A DNA stretch of 64,000 bases from Chionis minor. Its lineage: Eukaryota > Chordata > Aves > Charadriiformes > Chionididae. Below are positions 63,301-64,000 of this stretch, in pieces; position 1 is the stretch's first letter, and every line of letters begins with the position of its first letter. The DNA lies in assembly GCA_013398295.1 (NCBI GenBank), contig VZSF01001145.1, positions 1,008,843-1,072,842 of the forward strand. Reading direction: 5' to 3'. A model generated the notes under the pieces. That model made no database searches. It worked only from the letters and a program-made list of their open reading frames with translations, and was not told where the DNA came from. Both the position numbers and the translations under genes were made by a program.

Positions 63301-63937
63301 CTGACCCCAGCCGCCGGCAGCAACCCGGCGGAACTGGCGGGGAAGAGCCATTTCTCCGTGGCCCGTCTCACCGAGGCCTTCCCTCCACGCAGCCTCTTCG
63401 GGCTCAAAACGCCGCGGAGCTTTTTCACGTCACCATCCCCGAGCTTTTCCCTGCCTTCCTCCATGTCACCGCTCCGGCGCCTCGGTCCTTAGCGGGGGGG
63501 AAACCAGCTGGCTCCCCAGATTCACCCTGCCGTGGTGCTGGCCTACGAGCATGGGAAGCGGCGCCCGGGTCTCCATCCCAAGGACGGCGGGAGCCCACGG
63601 AGGGGTCGGGGGGGACCGTCTCCCATCACGCGGGGGTGGCGGGGGACCGACCACCTCCCTCCCTCCCTCCCTCCCTCCCCGGGAGTGGGTGGCCGGGGGA
63701 GCTCCGCGTACCTGACTTCTCCACCAGCTCCCGCACATCCTTCTTCTCGGGCAGCCCCGAGTGCCCCAGCCCCCGGCACTCCAGGATGGTCCGCAGCTTC
63801 CTGAAGCTCAGGGCCACCGGGTCCACCAGCTGCGTGGCGAGGAAACCGCTCTCGTACCACGCCACGGCCTCGAACACCCTGGCCAGGACGAAGAGCGCCA
63901 GGAAGTAGAGCAGCAAACAGCACAGCTTCACCCACAT
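46738..63937 (-). CDS. RNF103: RNF103 (KF-1), membrane RING-H2 E3 ubiquitin-protein ligase; complete, four coding exons
   Basis: Transfers ubiquitin to substrates at the ER membrane for ER-associated degradation (family knowledge). The four exons (226 + 140 + 116 + 1,579 bp) join in phase to 686 residues, against 685 in human as I recall. In order: an N-terminal hydrophobic anchor (about 4-25, LCCLLLYFLALFVLARV), a conserved lumenal-type segment, hydrophobic spans at about 325-344, 353-379 and 418-434, and an acidic Ser/Asp/Glu-rich linker. The RING-H2 finger follows at about 622-663 (CVVC, then CGHVFHQNC, then CPVC), and the tail ends PLSSDTPS. All eight RING metal ligands are present. The ATG at 63937 is chosen because MWVKLCCLLLYFLALF matches the known N-terminus. 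The promoter is the CpG island at the window edge. CHMP3 follows on the same strand. Confidence 0.97.
50438..50553 (-). CDS. RNF103: RNF103 coding exon 3 (residues 123-161)
   Basis: Acceptor tgcaatag|GTCATA and donor CCCAG|gtatat. Encodes VIANNRSPLVGKVHWEKMVK and then KVSRFGIRTGTFNCSSDP. The 2,121-bp intron after it (48317-50437) shows nothing I recognise. Confidence 0.96.
50554..61337 (-). other. RNF103 intron 2 (10.8 kb)
   Basis: The largest intron of the gene. It holds the decayed LINE at about 52890-54560, short CA and (GAAC)n-like simple repeats at about 57140-57155 and 58360-58380, and no other feature I can support. Confidence 0.6.
52890..54560 (+). mobile_element. Ancient CR1/L3-like LINE, degenerate ORF2 region
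   Basis: Although broken by many stops, the order of traces matches the reverse-transcriptase half of a CR1-clade LINE. There is a Lys-rich segment near 53060-53280, gttttcaatgaagaggagc at about 53320, and ccatttgcagatgacataaa (the F-A-D-D RT motif region) at about 54039. Then come ggtctattagttgatcca and atgagccatcaatat near 54222-54260, and cttaggccagaagtcagaga near 54430. It is antisense to RNF103 and much older than the CR1 copies in CHMP3. Ends are approximate. Confidence 0.6.
61338..61477 (-). CDS. RNF103: RNF103 coding exon 2 (residues 76-122)
   Basis: Acceptor tttttcag|GAGACC and donor TACAG|gtatag, ending phase 0. Encodes DLMEGELYSALKEEEASDSV and then GEMHFYELVEDTKDGIWLVQ. The internal ATG at 61469-61467 leaves exactly 44 codons to the donor (see readthrough finding). 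Confidence 0.95.
61478..63711 (-). other. RNF103 intron 1 (2.2 kb)
   Basis: Contains G-rich low-complexity sequence at 62278-62304 on +, the C3T repeat at 63657-63680, and the inner flank of the CpG island. No ORF of known family was seen. Confidence 0.6.
63657..63680 (-). repeat. Tetranucleotide (GGGA)n run, G-quadruplex motif on RNF103 coding strand
   Basis: Six runs of three or more C separated by single T on +, hence GGG-A-GGG repeats in the RNF103 pre-mRNA. Confidence 0.85.
63712..63937 (-). CDS. RNF103: RNF103 coding exon 1 (residues 1-76)
   Basis: ATG at 63937-63935, donor GTCAG|gtacgc, ending phase 1. Encodes the hydrophobic anchor and then FATQLVDPVALSF-like residues (here FLATQLVDPVALSFRKLRTI) and EKKDVRELVEKS. 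A G-quadruplex motif starts about 31 bases into the intron. Confidence 0.96.
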
Positions 63938-64000
63938 CTTCCCGCCGGGGCTGCCCGCCGAGAAGCCCGGGAGAGCCGCGCCGGAGGCCGGGCTGCCGCG

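Larger units (their letters stand above)
63200..64000 (-). promoter_or_regulatory. CpG island spanning RNF103 first exon and promoter side
   Basis: Dense G+C with many CG dinucleotides from about 63.2 kb to the window edge, over the RNF103 start codon. Only 63 bases upstream of the ATG are in the window, so the transcription start is probably outside or at the edge. Confidence 0.75.

Noticed and set aside
63147..63908. 253-codon ORF on +
   Set aside because: It lies in the RNF103 CpG island and antisense to exon 1. Pro/Arg/Gly/Ser-rich composition is what GC-rich DNA gives by chance, and no family resemblance was seen.

Overview
This is a vertebrate, almost certainly avian, chromosomal window. 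It holds three conserved protein-coding genes: most of KDM3A on the + strand, and CHMP3 and RNF103 on the - strand. The bird assignment rests on a 3'-truncated CR1 LINE ending in the ATTCTATG-type repeats typical of avian CR1, a second antisense CR1 fragment, compact introns and GC-rich CpG-island first exons. The gene order KDM3A > < CHMP3 < RNF103 matches the block I know from human 2p11.2. There is no bacterial-type content: no operons, CRISPR, insertion sequences or attachment sites.

Layout. Positions 4-25095 carry 23 coding exons of KDM3A (JmjC histone H3K9 demethylase). The 5' end, about 114 residues, lies outside the window. Phases agree at every exon junction and give 1,219 residues up to the TAA at 25093-25095. 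Positions 25096 to about 28233 hold the KDM3A 3' UTR and a moderately GC-rich gap between convergent genes. Positions 28655-37987 (-) carry the last five coding exons of CHMP3, an ESCRT-III subunit. The first coding exon, about 15 residues, could not be found. A CpG island at about 42.85-43.6 kb that contains the only ambiguous base (N at 43302) is the likely CHMP3 promoter. Positions 46738-63937 (-) carry all four coding exons of RNF103, a membrane-anchored RING-H2 E3 ligase of 686 residues. Its first exon sits in a second CpG island at the right edge.

Mobile DNA. Two CR1 pieces in opposite orientation lie in CHMP3 intron 1 (about 38.4-39.2 kb antisense, 40.55-41.06 kb sense). An old, heavily decayed CR1/L3-like LINE body lies in RNF103 intron 2 (about 52.9-54.6 kb). 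A possible older repeat lies in a CHMP3 intron (about 32.86-33.48 kb).

Points most worth checking. (1) A KDM3A intron of 82 bp has a GC rather than GT donor, one codon after the third Fe-binding histidine. (2) Exon phases at the RNF103 and CHMP3 loci are exactly compatible with an RNF103-CHMP3 readthrough fusion (44 + 203 codons). (3) The CHMP3 first coding exon is apparently missing, and an alternative upstream ORF can splice in frame. (4) Several tight-loop G-quadruplex motifs occur in introns. I found no clearly new biological system. The window is mostly ordinary conserved gene territory.

Functionally the three proteins are not a pathway: a chromatin demethylase, an endosomal membrane-scission subunit and an ER-type ubiquitin ligase. 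Only CHMP3 and RNF103 share a plausible transcriptional link, being co-directional and about 3 kb apart.
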